Of a DNA stretch of 64,000 nucleotides, positions 43,145 through 54,300 are shown piece by piece. The DNA comes from JBCBKP01 sp038521625. GTDB lineage: Bacteria > Planctomycetota > Phycisphaerae > Phycisphaerales > UBA1924. Under the pieces are notes generated by a model, which did no database searches, was not told the DNA's origin, and saw only the letters and a program-made list of their open reading frames with translations. Numbering within the stretch: position 1 is the stretch's first letter; the number at the start of each line of letters is the position of its first letter. The stretch covers positions 1-64,000 of the forward strand of contig JBCBKP010000011.1 of the NCBI GenBank assembly GCA_038521625.1, read 5' to 3'. Made by a program: the position numbers and the translations under genes.

Positions 43145-46100
43145 TGGGCGGTCTTTTGGGCTTCTTCAGCGGTCTTTCGCCGGTGATGAAGATCATGTCG
43201 GTGGTGGTCGCGGTGATGGCGATCGTGGGGCTCGCGTTCATCGGGGCCCGGTACGCCGGCGTGATCGCCAACCCGACGTTCCTGATCTTCGCGGCGGTCG
43301 CGGTCGTCGTCATCCTGCTCGCGTTCGGCGGGTACCTGCTGTTCAAGAAGCTCCGCGACGCGAAGCGGTCCAAGGCGCTCACCGAGGAGATCGCCGAGGA
43401 CGCGGGCATGGAAGCCGAGTTCATGAAGGGCATGGGCCGGCTCCGCGAGAACGGCGTGAACCTGTACGCGCAGCCGTGGTTCCTGGTGGTCGGGCCGGCG
43501 GGCTCGGGCAAGACGATGGCGATCCGCAACTGCGGGATCCCGCAGGTCGAGGGCCTCGAGGGGCCGCAGCAGGGCGAGGGCGGCACCAAGAACATGAAGT
43601 GGTGGTTCCTGCCCGACGCGATCCTGCTCGACACCGCCGGGGCGGTGTTCATGAGCGAGGCGGGGACGGGGCTGGCGCGGCGCTGGAAGACGTTCCTGGA
43701 GCACCTGAAGACGAGCCGCCGGAAGGCGAGCCCGATCAACGGCGTGCTGCTGGTGGTGGAGGCGAAGAGCCTGCTGGAGCCGGACCGCGGCAAGGCGCGG
43801 GCGGAAGCGCAGCGGATCAGCGAGCAGCTGGGGGCGATCCAGGTGGAGCTGGGCGTCCGGTTCCCGGTGTATTTCCTCGTCTCGAAGTGCGATCAGATCG
43901 TCGGGTTCGAGGACTACTTCTCGTTCGCGACGACGCAGCGGGCGCCGGAGTGGGCGCCGGAGCAGCTGTTCGGGTGGTCGAACGAGAGCAACCCGCTCGT
44001 GAGCGACGAGCGGTTCGACGGGCGTTCGATCCGCGACCACATGGGGACGCTCGTCGGGCGCCTGCGGCGGTTCCGCGACTCGGTGATGCAGACCCAGGCG
44101 ATGGCGGTCGGGCTGGGCGGCACGCCGGAGCACCGCCGGCTCGCGTCCGCGGACGCGCTGTTCGCGTTCCCCGAGGAGCTTGGCCGGCTGGCTCCGAACC
44201 TCGAGACCTATCTCTCGACGATCTTCGGCTCGACCTCGGGTTCGCTGCGTCAGCTCTTCCTCCGCGGCGTGTACTTCACCTCGGCGCGCCAGGACGGTGT
44301 CCGGCTGAACCAGTCGCTCGCGGATATCGGGATCGATGCCACGCAGCTGCCTGCCGTCGCCACGCGGAGCGGCGAGCGGTCGTTCTTCCTGAGCGAGCTG
44401 TTCGGCAAGAAGATGTTCCGGGAGCGTGGGCTGGCGACGAGCCTGAAGGGCGATGTGCACAAGACGCGCGCCAAGCTGAAGGCTCGGCTGGCGATATTCG
44501 GTATGGTGAGCCTGACCGCCGTGCTCGCGCTGATCGGATGGTTCGGGTTCCAGCTCGACGCCAGCGTTGGGCGCCAGCGCTCGTACTGGGTCGCGCTCGC
44601 CGACGCTGTCGAGCGGGGCGGGCTGGGTCTGATCCAGAGCATCTCGGGGTACGAGGTGCGGACCGCACAGCCTGATGTATCGAGCCTCGACCTGATCGCG
44701 GGGCGGGGTCTGACGGAGAACGCGACGGTCGGTGACATCTACCAGACCGCGGCCGATCGGGCGGGTTCGGATTTCGACGTGCCGCTGGTCTTCGAGCCGG
44801 CGAGCGCCTTCGCGTCGGACCCCGAGTCCGAACGCCGGCGGGCGGTTCGGGCGCTCGTGCTCAGCCAGGCGCTCGCGCCGGCGGCGCAGCAGGCGCGCCG
44901 CTCGCTCGGGGCCCCGTCGCTCGAGTGGCGGCGTTTCGATGCCGTGACGGCGCTGATCCGCCTCGAGACGCTGGCACGCCGCGAGCGGCCGGCCGACGAG
45001 GTCGTGGAAGAGGGGGCGCCCGCGCTCATCCCGGGCGAGATCGACGTGCTGGCGCTGGCGAGCGAGCTGGTCCTCGAGCCGTCGGAGGGCGAGGACCAGC
45101 ACCCGAGCCTGACGGTGCTCGAGCAGGCGGCCGACGCGGTGCGTCGCGTGCTCGAGGACCCCGACTACGAGCGTTCGGCGCTGGCCGACGACCTGACCGA
45201 TCACGGCGTCGTGCTGCTCGAGGATCCCTCGGGTGGCTCGAGCGCCATCGACCTGGAGAACTCGCTGCGGAGGCTCGAGCAGGCGTTGCTGAGCGGGGAG
45301 CTCCGGGAGATCCTCGGTCTGAAGGACGAGGCGGCGGCGTTCGAGAGCGTGGCGTCGCGTCTCGTCCGGTTCGAGGCCGCGTGGGACGAGGTCGGGCGTC
45401 AGATCGCTCGTCCGATCGAGACGAGCGCCCAGGCGGCGACGCTGCGGGCGGACCTGGCGGGTCCGGTCGGGACGCTGGTCGCGCTGGGGACCGAGCTCGA
45501 CGGGCTCGAGGATCGGTTCACGCCGGCTCGCTCGTTCGTGAGCCGATTCGGGACGGGTGCCGAGCTATCGGCCTTCAGCGCTTGGGGTGACGCGGTCGCC
45601 GCGTGGGAGGGCTCGCTGCCGACGGCGGACGAGAACGAGGCGCCCGAGATCGCGGCGCTGCGGGTGCGTGTGGCGTCGATCGGCGAGGCGGCGCAGCAGG
45701 CGGTCGTCGACCGTCTGCAGGCGCTCGTCGACGGGTTCCGCTCGGACGGCGGCCCGGGCGCCCTGCTCGATTTCCGCGCCGGCGCTTCGCGGCGGACGTA
45801 CGCGGCGCGTGCCGCGTCGATCGCCGGGGCGTTCGAGCGGCTGGGCGCCGCGGTCGATGACCACGGGCTCGCGCGGGACGATCGGCTCGGGTTCGCGTCG
45901 CCGGGCCATCTCGCGGCCACCGGGCCGCTGCTCGGTCCGCCTGAGCGGGCTCCGGAGCTCGCGCCCGGCGACCCGGTCGCGTTCGTGGGTTCGGTCGCGG
46001 CGCGTCAGGAGCTCGCGAACCGGGCGTGGCGGCTGATCGGTCGTGACCCGCCCGGCGACGAGGTCGGTGTGCAGCGGGTCGTCGATCGGCTGGCGGCCTC

Positions 46101-47520
46101 TGGGTACGAGCAGAACGTGCCGGCGCTGCCCTACCTGGATGATGTCAGCCCGGGCGATCCGCGGTACTCGATCCCCGCGGCGTCGGAGGTGCTCGGGCGC
46201 TGGTCCGGGTATCTCGCGGCGCTCGCTGCCGGCTCGCTGGATCGTTCGGAGCTGTCGCGCGAGGTCGGGGGCGCGTCGGACGCGTTCGCGGGCTACGCGT
46301 CCGCGTTCGCGGGCTACTGGTCTGGCGACGGGGCGTACGAGGCGGTCCGGGTCGAGCCGGGGACGGTGCGGCGGGACACGCTGGGCGATCTGCCGCGTGG
46401 CTCGACGGTCGCGCTCGAGCTCGAGTCCTTCTTCGCTCCGGCGCGGCGCGTGCTTGAGGGGCTCGAGCCCGAGGGTGAGTCATCATCGGCTGTCGAGCTG
46501 CCGAGTGTCGATGCGGCCGTCGTGGACCGTGCGCTCCGCGCGTGGCGTGACATCGGGCTGCGTTCGAACGTGGACGGCTGGTCGCGTGTCGTGTCGCAGG
46601 CGATGATCGACGCTGTCCGGCGTGGCGACCGCGACCGGGACCTGCTCGTCGAGAGCGACCCGTACACGTTCTCGCTCGAGCGGGCCTTCTTGATCTTGCT
46701 CGACACGCGTCTGCGGTCGGGTGTCGACCCGGAGATCGCGGGGCTGCTCTCGGGCGACGAGTTCCCGTTCCGCTACGACGGGCGGGGCGTGAGCCGGCGG
46801 TCGCCCGCGCAGCTGAGCGACGACCTCGCCGGTCTGACGCGTGCGCTCGGCGGCGAGCGAGACTCCCGGCTGCCTCTGGCGGACGAGGTTGGGGGGCGGT
46901 TCGCGCGGGACGAGCGCAGCCGGATCGCGCTCGAGGTGATCGAGCGTGGCGGGTTCTCCGAGGACCAGGCGCGGCGGTACAGCGAGCTGCGCGGCGTGCT
47001 CGAGACGCTGACCGATCGTCGCGGTCTCGACCTGGAGCTCTCGTTTGCGCCGTCGGCGGCGCTGTCGGTGCCGCCCGAGGGCTTCGACGGGGTCGAGCAG
47101 ATGCTGACCTCGTTCGCGCAGGATCCGATCACGGTGCTGCGGAACGGGCAGGCGACGCCGGGGCTTCCTCCGCAGATCGGCGGGCAGCCGGCGCCGATCA
47201 ACGGCCCTCGTCGCGTGGATCCGAACGAGACGCTGCAGATGCAGATCACAACCCCCGACGGGATCCGGTTCACCGCGACGGTCGAGCTGGGATGGTCGCT
47301 CGTCCGCTCGGCGATCGACGCGTTCGAGCGTGGGTCGGGGACGAGCGTGATCCGGACGCTCCAGCTGTCCGGCACACCGGTGTATGCGGTGCCGGTCGAG
47401 TTCCGCGGGGATGATGCCGCGGGGCGGGAGCGCCGGGCGTACGCGTGGCTGCTCGCGAGGTTCTACAAGGGCGCCGAGCCGGTGCGGTTGCCGGTGCGCG
47501 CGGATTGGCCGGATCGATGA
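43144..47520 (+). CDS. tssM: T6SS membrane protein TssM (IcmF family)
   Basis: Product of 1458 residues (1459 if GTG 43141 is used; it overlaps tssL as GTGA). Two helices near the N-terminus (about 15-35 and 40-65), a cytoplasmic NTPase domain with Walker A GPAGSGKT at 117-124, a third helix at about 449-471 (MVSLTAVLALIGWF), then a long periplasmic part, as in IcmF. It is longer than E. coli TssM (about 1100) because of an enlarged, Arg/Glu-rich periplasmic segment. The C-terminal part (about 1330-1450) with RVDPNETLQMQITTPDG and FYKGAEPVRLPVRADW may be the TssM C-terminal beta region that contacts the lipoprotein. Confidence 0.94.
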   Translation: MGGLLGFFSGLSPVMKIMSVVVAVMAIVGLAFIGARYAGVIANPTFLIFAAVAVVVILLAFGGYLLFKKLRDAKRSKALTEEIAEDAGMEAEFMKGMGRLRENGVNLYAQPWFLVVGPAGSGKTMAIRNCGIPQVEGLEGPQQGEGGTKNMKWWFLPDAILLDTAGAVFMSEAGTGLARRWKTFLEHLKTSRRKASPINGVLLVVEAKSLLEPDRGKARAEAQRISEQLGAIQVELGVRFPVYFLVSKCDQIVGFEDYFSFATTQRAPEWAPEQLFGWSNESNPLVSDERFDGRSIRDHMGTLVGRLRRFRDSVMQTQAMAVGLGGTPEHRRLASADALFAFPEELGRLAPNLETYLSTIFGSTSGSLRQLFLRGVYFTSARQDGVRLNQSLADIGIDATQLPAVATRSGERSFFLSELFGKKMFRERGLATSLKGDVHKTRAKLKARLAIFGMVSLTAVLALIGWFGFQLDASVGRQRSYWVALADAVERGGLGLIQSISGYEVRTAQPDVSSLDLIAGRGLTENATVGDIYQTAADRAGSDFDVPLVFEPASAFASDPESERRRAVRALVLSQALAPAAQQARRSLGAPSLEWRRFDAVTALIRLETLARRERPADEVVEEGAPALIPGEIDVLALASELVLEPSEGEDQHPSLTVLEQAADAVRRVLEDPDYERSALADDLTDHGVVLLEDPSGGSSAIDLENSLRRLEQALLSGELREILGLKDEAAAFESVASRLVRFEAAWDEVGRQIARPIETSAQAATLRADLAGPVGTLVALGTELDGLEDRFTPARSFVSRFGTGAELSAFSAWGDAVAAWEGSLPTADENEAPEIAALRVRVASIGEAAQQAVVDRLQALVDGFRSDGGPGALLDFRAGASRRTYAARAASIAGAFERLGAAVDDHGLARDDRLGFASPGHLAATGPLLGPPERAPELAPGDPVAFVGSVAARQELANRAWRLIGRDPPGDEVGVQRVVDRLAASGYEQNVPALPYLDDVSPGDPRYSIPAASEVLGRWSGYLAALAAGSLDRSELSREVGGASDAFAGYASAFAGYWSGDGAYEAVRVEPGTVRRDTLGDLPRGSTVALELESFFAPARRVLEGLEPEGESSSAVELPSVDAAVVDRALRAWRDIGLRSNVDGWSRVVSQAMIDAVRRGDRDRDLLVESDPYTFSLERAFLILLDTRLRSGVDPEIAGLLSGDEFPFRYDGRGVSRRSPAQLSDDLAGLTRALGGERDSRLPLADEVGGRFARDERSRIALEVIERGGFSEDQARRYSELRGVLETLTDRRGLDLELSFAPSAALSVPPEGFDGVEQMLTSFAQDPITVLRNGQATPGLPPQIGGQPAPINGPRRVDPNETLQMQITTPDGIRFTATVELGWSLVRSAIDAFERGSGTSVIRTLQLSGTPVYAVPVEFRGDDAAGRERRAYAWLLARFYKGAEPVRLPVRADWPDR

Positions 47521-48545
47521 GCGACGGATCGGGGCACATCCGGGTCACCGCGTTCGGCAAGCACCCGGCTTGGGAGGATCATCTCGATCTGACCGACCCG
47601 GACGACGCGCTCCTGCGCGCCGCCGAACGCCGGCTGATGGTCGACGGCCTCGAGGCGGTGATCGACGGCGGCGGCTGGGCTCGGCTGGCGGAGAGCGAGC
47701 CCCAAAAGCTGTTGCCGTACGCCCACGCGTGGATCCTCAGGACGGGCGGGATGGTGCTGACTGGTCGTATGATCGAATCGAGAGACAGCGTCGGCCGGTC
47801 GCGGTACCCGTTCGTGCTGGCGGCGCGGCTCCCGGGCGCGGTCTCGGCGGCTTCGGTCGAATCGATCCAGGCGCGGCTGCGCGAGCTCGAGCACGAGTGC
47901 CTCGGCGCGGACACCCGCGAATCCGTCGTCGCGGCGCTCGAGCGCGGTATCGCCGAGGGGCCCGCGACGCTGGGGGCGGCGGCGGCGGGCGTCGACGAGC
48001 TCGCGGCGCGCGCGGCGGTGCTCAGCGGAGATGCGGGCGCCGACGGTGATGAGCCGTGCCGTGTGCTCTCGGCGATGCCGCAGCCGGAAGAGGGCCCGAC
48101 GCTGTTCGGGCTGGCGGTGGCGATGGCCGCGCCGAGCGACGAGCTCTTGGTGGTCTGGCCGGAGCCGGGGGCCTGGGTGGACGTCTTCCTGCGAGGCATC
48201 GATGGCGCGGGCGTGTATTGGATCCGTCGTGCCGACAAGCCCGAGCCGGCACGGATCGGGGGCGTGCCGGAGGACGGGGCCGATGGCTTGCGGGCCACGG
48301 CGCTGCGGGCGCTCGGCCGCGCCGGCGGCGACGAATCGGTGGGCGAGGATTCGACGGTGTTCGTGACGCCGGTCGCGCCGGACCTCGGCGGCACGGGCGG
48401 CCCGGTCTCGGAAGTCGGCGGCTGGGCGACGACGGAGACGGCCCCGAAGCGGTCCGGCCCCGGGGGGGTCGTGATCGCGATCATCGTGATCGTCGTGCTG
48501 GGCGCCATCGCCGCGGTTGCGCTGCTGGCGGGGGGCGGTCCGTAA
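47517..48545 (+). CDS. TagF-like T6SS regulator with C-terminal membrane helix
   Basis: Product of 342 residues. The N-terminal domain carries VTAFGKHPAWEDHLD (about 9-23) and SVGRSRYPFVLAARLPG, matching the GKxPxxxDF and D.GRxYP patterns of TagF (DUF2094), a repressor of T6SS firing that binds the Fha/TagH protein in Pseudomonas. A C-terminal membrane helix (VVIAIIVIVVLGAIAAVALL, about 317-336) is not usual for TagF and would anchor it. ATG 47517 overlaps the tssM stop as ATGA. It closes the first T6SS block before a promoter. Confidence 0.75.
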   Translation: MSDGSGHIRVTAFGKHPAWEDHLDLTDPDDALLRAAERRLMVDGLEAVIDGGGWARLAESEPQKLLPYAHAWILRTGGMVLTGRMIESRDSVGRSRYPFVLAARLPGAVSAASVESIQARLRELEHECLGADTRESVVAALERGIAEGPATLGAAAAGVDELAARAAVLSGDAGADGDEPCRVLSAMPQPEEGPTLFGLAVAMAAPSDELLVVWPEPGAWVDVFLRGIDGAGVYWIRRADKPEPARIGGVPEDGADGLRATALRALGRAGGDESVGEDSTVFVTPVAPDLGGTGGPVSEVGGWATTETAPKRSGPGGVVIAIIVIVVLGAIAAVALLAGGGP

Positions 48546-48604
48546 GTCGAGGTTCCTATTCCGTCGGTGGGTGAGGCGGACTTAGGGAATGCTAAGAGTT
48601 CGCT

Positions 48605-48634
48605 TTGACAGGAAATTGGACGGGCGTGTACTAT
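48605..48634 (+). promoter_or_regulatory. Consensus-like sigma-70 promoter for the two-partner secretion genes
   Basis: TTGACA at 48605-48610 (six of six) is followed after 18 bases by TACTAT at 48629-48634 (four of six against TATAAT). The predicted start of transcription is near 48641, about 145 bp ahead of GTG 48786. A short inverted repeat CTTAG/CTAAG (48581-48596) lies just upstream and could be an operator. It is the only full-match -35 box I noticed in the window. Confidence 0.6.
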
Positions 48635-48785
48635 CTCAGTTGCGGGTCCGAGTTTGGACGGGCCCCGTGGACGCAGGTGGGGCCCTGGGATCTGCGGTTT
48701 GTTGGTTGGTCGTGGCGCGATCGGTGCCAGGCCTCGTGGAAGCTCTCGGGCGGCGTCTGTCGCTCGGTCAGCGGATGGAGCGGAC

Positions 48786-51281
48786 GTGAATACACAGAAT
48801 GACTTGTCGGTCGGGCGTTGGATGCGGTTTGGCCGGCCGGGCGCGACCCTGCTCCTTGCGCTGGCCAGCGGTTTGGCGGTGGCCCAGGACGCCGGCGATC
48901 CCGCGATCGATCTCGTCGAGGCCGAGGCGCAGCACGCGGAGGTCGAGGGCATCGAGCTCGCGCCCGCGAAGCTCGGCGGGGCGTACCCGAGCGACGGGAA
49001 CGTGTTCGTGGTCGATGCCATCGATTTCGACTTCTCGAGCTTGGACCTCGGGGGCGAGGACCTGCTTCTCGACGAGTTGTTCGCGCTTGCGCTGCGGTTC
49101 ACCGAGGTCGAGACCGTGCGCGAGATCGAGGACGAGGCCGGTTTCACGGTCGAGGATCGCACGACCGCGCTGGCGTTGCCGCGTCGCGGCCGCAAGGGGC
49201 GTGTGGACCTGACCCTCGGGGCGTTGCCGGGCGGCACCCGGATGCACGGCAGCGCGCTCGTCGAGGTCATGGAGGCGGTGCGGACGGTGCTGGAGGAGCG
49301 CACCGGGTTGAACCTGTACGTGATCCCGGCGCCGCAGATGATCCAGTTCAGTTGGGACTCGACGCTCGGGGCGGCCGCGATCGGCGAGCAGGACTTCCGG
49401 GGCGGCGCGACGACTCTGACGCTGAAGGTCTTCGGGGAGGACCCGGAGCCGCAGATCGACGCGGAGTCGTTCGAGGTCACGGGGCTCGCGTTCAAGTACC
49501 CGTTCGCGCTCGACGACGAGGTCGCGGCGGGCGAGGCGCCGGAGCTCGACGAGTTCTTCGGTCTGACGGTCGAGCTCTCGGAGACTCCGACGGGCTGGAT
49601 CCGCCCGCGTCCGGGCATGGCCGGCACGTCCGTCCCGCTCTCTGAGATCGGGCGTGTCGGCTCGACGTCGTTCTACGTCAGCGCGATCACGGCGATCAGC
49701 GAGACGGTCCGGCAGTACATCTCGGACGAGTACGACCTGATCGGACACTTCGTGACGCCGTCGCCGATCGAGCTCGAGATCCCGCTGGTCGAGGGCGGGC
49801 GGGTCCGTGACCTGCGCCCGGACGGGCAGACCGAGCTGACGATCGAGATCTACAGGACGATCGTCGCGGACGTCCGGACGGTCGGTCGCGGGGAGCGTTG
49901 GGACACGAGCAACGACGACAACGAGAACGAGCGGGCGCACCGGCGCATCAGCAAGCACTCGCCGCTGGAGGCGGGCGACCTGCTGAGCCGCCGAGTGCTC
50001 GACAAGTACGTGGGCGGTCTGAACCGCCACCCGGGGCGGCGCGTCGACGCGGCGCTGGCGTCTGCGGGGACGGGCGGGCTCGTGTCGCTGGACTACGTGA
50101 TCTCCGAGCCGAAGCCGTGGTTCGTCTTCTACCAGGCCTCGAACACGGGCACGGAGGAGACCGGGGACGTGCGTCACCAGGTCGGCCTGGTGCACAACCA
50201 GCTGACCAACAACGACGACGTCCTGCGCGTGGATTACATCACGTCGGGCTTCGACGACACGAACGCGGTGATCGGCTCGTACGAGTTCCCGCTGTTCGAC
50301 GCGCCGCTGCGGGGCCGGCTGTTCGGCACGTACTCCGAGTTCCTGGCGAGCGACGTCGGTGTCGGGCTCGTGGACTTCGAGGGCGAGAGCTTCACCGCCG
50401 GCGGCGAGCTGATCTGGAACCTGTACCAGGACCGCGAGTGGTTCGTCGACGCGAAGGTCGGGGCCCGGTACGAGAAGCAGCGTGTCGACGACATCACCTT
50501 CGCTCTGGAGGGCGAGGAGCGATTCCTGTATGTGACCGCCGGGGTCGAGTTCGGGCGTCTGGCGCCGACGTCGAGCACGATCTTCTCGCTCGACGTGGAC
50601 GTGCTGCTGCCGGACGTGACCGCGGTCTCGACCAGCGATCTGGTGCTTCTCGGACGCACGGCGCCGGACCGTCAGACGAACACGCTGCGGTTCGCGGCGC
50701 AGCACAACTTCTTCCTCGAGCCGCTGCTGAATCCCCGGGGATTCCGGGGCGACCGCAGCGCCGACGAGCAGACGCTCGCGCACGAGGTTCTGCTGCTGTT
50801 CCGTGGCCAAAACTCGTTCGACAAGCGGCTGATCCCGACGCAGCAGCAGACCGCGGGCGGTTTCTTCACGGTCCGCGGGTACGACGAGGCGCTGCTTGTC
50901 GGTGATGACGCGTATATCGGTACCGCGGAGTATGCGTTCCATATCGGCCGGGCGCTGCCGCAGGCGGACAGCGTGAGCCGCTCGCCCGATATCTTCGGTC
51001 GCGGGTTCCGCGGCCAGCGGACGACGCCGTACGGCGGTGCCGACTGGGACCTGATTCTCCGTGGTTTCGTGGACGTGGCGTCGGTCCAGACGACCGACGC
51101 GTTCGCGTTCGAGGCCGAGGACACGATGGTCGGCGTCGGCATCGGTGCCGAGTTCCAGCTCCGCCAGAACCTGAGCGCTCGGGTGGACTGGGGCATCGCG
51201 CTTACGGACGTTGAGTCGTCCGATACAGAGAACGACGCCGGGAGCAATCGATTCCACTTCCTTGTTTCCGTGAGATTCTGA
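48786..51281 (+). CDS. Two-partner secretion translocator, Omp85/TpsB family
   Basis: Product of 831 residues. GTG 48786 is preceded by GGAG 5 bases away; a signal peptide with hydrophobic core about 19-32 ends at AVAQ (about residue 34). Periplasmic part (about 35-400) is longer than in FhaC and has two POTRA-like stretches (TELTIEI near the second). The barrel half (about 410-831) has Asp/Arg-alternating strands such as FFTVRGYDEALL, the RGY signature seen in TpsB (FRGY), and ends in Phe (FLVSVRF), as outer-membrane barrels do. It would export the haemagglutinin-like protein encoded next, 66 bp downstream. Confidence 0.85.
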   Translation: MNTQNDLSVGRWMRFGRPGATLLLALASGLAVAQDAGDPAIDLVEAEAQHAEVEGIELAPAKLGGAYPSDGNVFVVDAIDFDFSSLDLGGEDLLLDELFALALRFTEVETVREIEDEAGFTVEDRTTALALPRRGRKGRVDLTLGALPGGTRMHGSALVEVMEAVRTVLEERTGLNLYVIPAPQMIQFSWDSTLGAAAIGEQDFRGGATTLTLKVFGEDPEPQIDAESFEVTGLAFKYPFALDDEVAAGEAPELDEFFGLTVELSETPTGWIRPRPGMAGTSVPLSEIGRVGSTSFYVSAITAISETVRQYISDEYDLIGHFVTPSPIELEIPLVEGGRVRDLRPDGQTELTIEIYRTIVADVRTVGRGERWDTSNDDNENERAHRRISKHSPLEAGDLLSRRVLDKYVGGLNRHPGRRVDAALASAGTGGLVSLDYVISEPKPWFVFYQASNTGTEETGDVRHQVGLVHNQLTNNDDVLRVDYITSGFDDTNAVIGSYEFPLFDAPLRGRLFGTYSEFLASDVGVGLVDFEGESFTAGGELIWNLYQDREWFVDAKVGARYEKQRVDDITFALEGEERFLYVTAGVEFGRLAPTSSTIFSLDVDVLLPDVTAVSTSDLVLLGRTAPDRQTNTLRFAAQHNFFLEPLLNPRGFRGDRSADEQTLAHEVLLLFRGQNSFDKRLIPTQQQTAGGFFTVRGYDEALLVGDDAYIGTAEYAFHIGRALPQADSVSRSPDIFGRGFRGQRTTPYGGADWDLILRGFVDVASVQTTDAFAFEAEDTMVGVGIGAEFQLRQNLSARVDWGIALTDVESSDTENDAGSNRFHFLVSVRF

Positions 51282-51347
51282 GGTCTATTTGGGGGGCGGC
51301 CGCTGGGCGATGAGCCCGGGGTCCATATTCGAAGACAGGTGCGACCA

Positions 51348-54300
51348 ATGACGAAGACGCGAATCCGTGCCCGCCGTCCCGATCCTCGCATGCGGGCCCA
51401 GGTGCTCGCCGCCGCCGCGGGTCTCGCGGCCTCGCTGCCGTCGGTCGCGCTCGCGCAGCCGACGGGCGCGAGCGTGCAGAGCGGCAACGTATCGATCGGC
51501 CAGAGCGGCAGCACGACGACGATCACCGCGAGCAACAACGCGATCATCAACTATCAGACCTTCAGCATCAACGCGGGGCACACGGTTCAGTTCGTGCAGC
51601 CCGGGGCCAGCGCTCGCGTGCTGAACCGCGTGGTGACGAACACGCCGTCGAACATCAACGGCAACCTGCTCGCCAACGGCATCGTCTACCTGATCAACCC
51701 GGCCGGCGTGCAGTTCGGTCCGGGCGCGGTGGTCAATGTCGGCGAGCTGTTCGCGGCGGCGGGCAACCTGAGCAACGAGGACTTCCTGGGCGGCGTGAAC
51801 CGCTTCACGGACATCGTCGGCCCGGTGATCAACTACGGCAACCTCTCCGCGTCGGGCGGGGTCTCGCTGGTCGGCCAGTACGTGGCGAACCACGGCTCGA
51901 TCAACGCGGGCGACAACCACATCATCATGGCCTCGGGCAGCGAGGTGCTGATCGGCGAGCGGTTCGGCTCGATCTACGCCCGCGTCGAGGGCGCGGACGC
52001 CTCGCTGGCGGCCGAGGCGGCCCAGGCGGACCCGAACTACGCGACGGGCGCCCAGCGCCTCGGATCGGGTGATGTCTACTCGCTGGCGGCGTGGAACGCG
52101 GGCGACCTGGTCGCGGCGCGCGTGCAGATCGAGTCCGCGGGCGGCGCGGCGATCGTGACGGGCAGCATCGACGCCTCGAGCTCGGCGGCGGGCTCGACGG
52201 GCGGATCGGTCGCGGTGCTCGGCCAGCACGTCGGCCTGTACGGCGCCGACATCGACGCCTCGGGCGTGGCCGCGGGCGGCACGGTGAACATCGGCGGCGC
52301 GTTCCAGGGCGGCGATTCGCTCCGCGCCAGCCAGTCGACGGTCGTCGACGCGTCGAGCTCGATCCGGGCCGACGCGACGGGCGCGGGCACGGGCGGCGAG
52401 GTCGTCCTTTGGTCCGACGGCGCGACCGACTTCCAGGGCAGCATCTCGGCGGCCGGCAGCGAGGGCGGCGGGCTGATCGAGGTCTCGGGCAAGCGGGACC
52501 TCACCTTCGGCGGGGACGTCTACGTCCCGCAGGGCACGCTCCTGCTCGACCCCGACGACATCGTCATCCTCGAGGGCGACGGTTCGGGCATCGAGGATGA
52601 CCTCCGCACGGCCGGCGTCTTCGAGATCACGCAGGCCGAGCTCGAGGCGATGGCGATCATGTCCGGCGCCGACGACGTCATTCTGATGGCGAACAACACG
52701 TTCACCATCGAGGACCTGCTGGACTTCAACGTGGCGGACACGCTGACTCTGACGGCGGCCGCGGGCACGCAGTTCGTCTTCCAGGCGGGCGGCGAGTTCA
52801 TCATGAATACCGGCGACTCGATCAACGTCGTCGGCGGCGGCGGGCTGACGATCGAGGCGGGCGCGGCCTCGGGCGGCCTGGGCACGATCAGCGCGGGCGA
52901 TCAGCTGACGCTCTCGATCGACGCCGGCCTGAACACCGCCAACGGCCTGAGCGCCGACCTCATCACGATCAATTCCTCGGGCGTCGATGACGGCCTCCGC
53001 GCGATCGTCGGCGGCGATGTCTTCATCGGCGGCCCGCTCGTCGGTGGCGACCTGGTCGTCAACGTGACCGGCTTCTTCGACGCGAGCAACGCCGCGAACG
53101 ACCACGCGACGGTGCAGGGCACGGCGGGGACGGACTTCACCTACGTCGACGCGAACGACCTCGGGCTCTCCGGCTCGCTCTCCGCGGGCACGGGCACGGT
53201 CGATCTCACCTCGGTCGCGGGCTCGCTGACGCTCGATCAGAACGTCACCGCCGGGACGGACATCGTCGTGACAGCGGCGACCGACGTGACCGGCGCCGGC
53301 GTGCTCACGGGCATGGGCCTCGACGCCACCGCGACCGGCGGCTCGGTCTCGCTCTCGAGCGCCTCGAACGCGTTCGGGACGGTGACGGGCCAGAGCCTGA
53401 ACAGCTTCACGCTCAGCGAGAGCGACGGGTTCTCGGTCGGGGCCGGCGGCGTCGGCTCGACCAACGGCGGCGTGATGCTGATGAGCGGCGGCACGATCGA
53501 TGTGGCGAACGCCATCGACGCCGCGAACGGCATGGTCGTGCTCGACTCGACCGCCGGCGACATCTCCGGCGCGGGCGTCATCACGACCGGCGACCTGATG
53601 GCCTCGGCGGCGGGCGGGTCGATCTCGCTGACGGGCAACAACCAGGCGTCGATGTTCATGGGCGTCGCGATGGGCGACCTGCTCATGAACAACGTCGGCA
53701 GCCTCGACGTCCACGGCGCGATGGCCGGCGGCTCGATCTCGCTGACCAGCACCGCCGGCTCGCTGACCGCGAACGGTCCCGGCCCGATCGCGGCCGGCAC
53801 GACCGTCGCCCTGAGCGGCGACACCGGTGTCTCGGGCACGGCCCAGATCTCGGGCACCGACCTGAGCGCCAACTCGGCCTCGGGCTCGGTCTCGCTGACC
53901 AACGCGTCGAACAGCGTGTCGACGGTGCAGGGCTCGGGCTCGACCGGGTTCGAGTACGTCAACGACGGCGACCTGGCGCTGAGCGGCGCGGTCGACGGCG
54001 GCACGGGCGACGTCTCGCTCACCTCGAACAGCGGCTCGCTGGCGGCGGACCAGAACGTCTCGGGCGCGAACATCGCGTTCTCGGCGGCGAACAACGTCGC
54101 GGGCACCGGCATGCTCTCGGCCACCGACCTGAGCGCCAACTCGGCGTCGGGCTCGGTCTCGTTGACGAACGCGTCGAACGCCGTGTCGACGGTGCAGGGC
54201 TCGGGCTCGACGGGCTTCGAGTACGTCAACAACGGCGACCTGGCGCTGAGCGCCGCGGTCGACGGCGGCACGGGCGACGTTTCGCTCACCTCGAACAACG

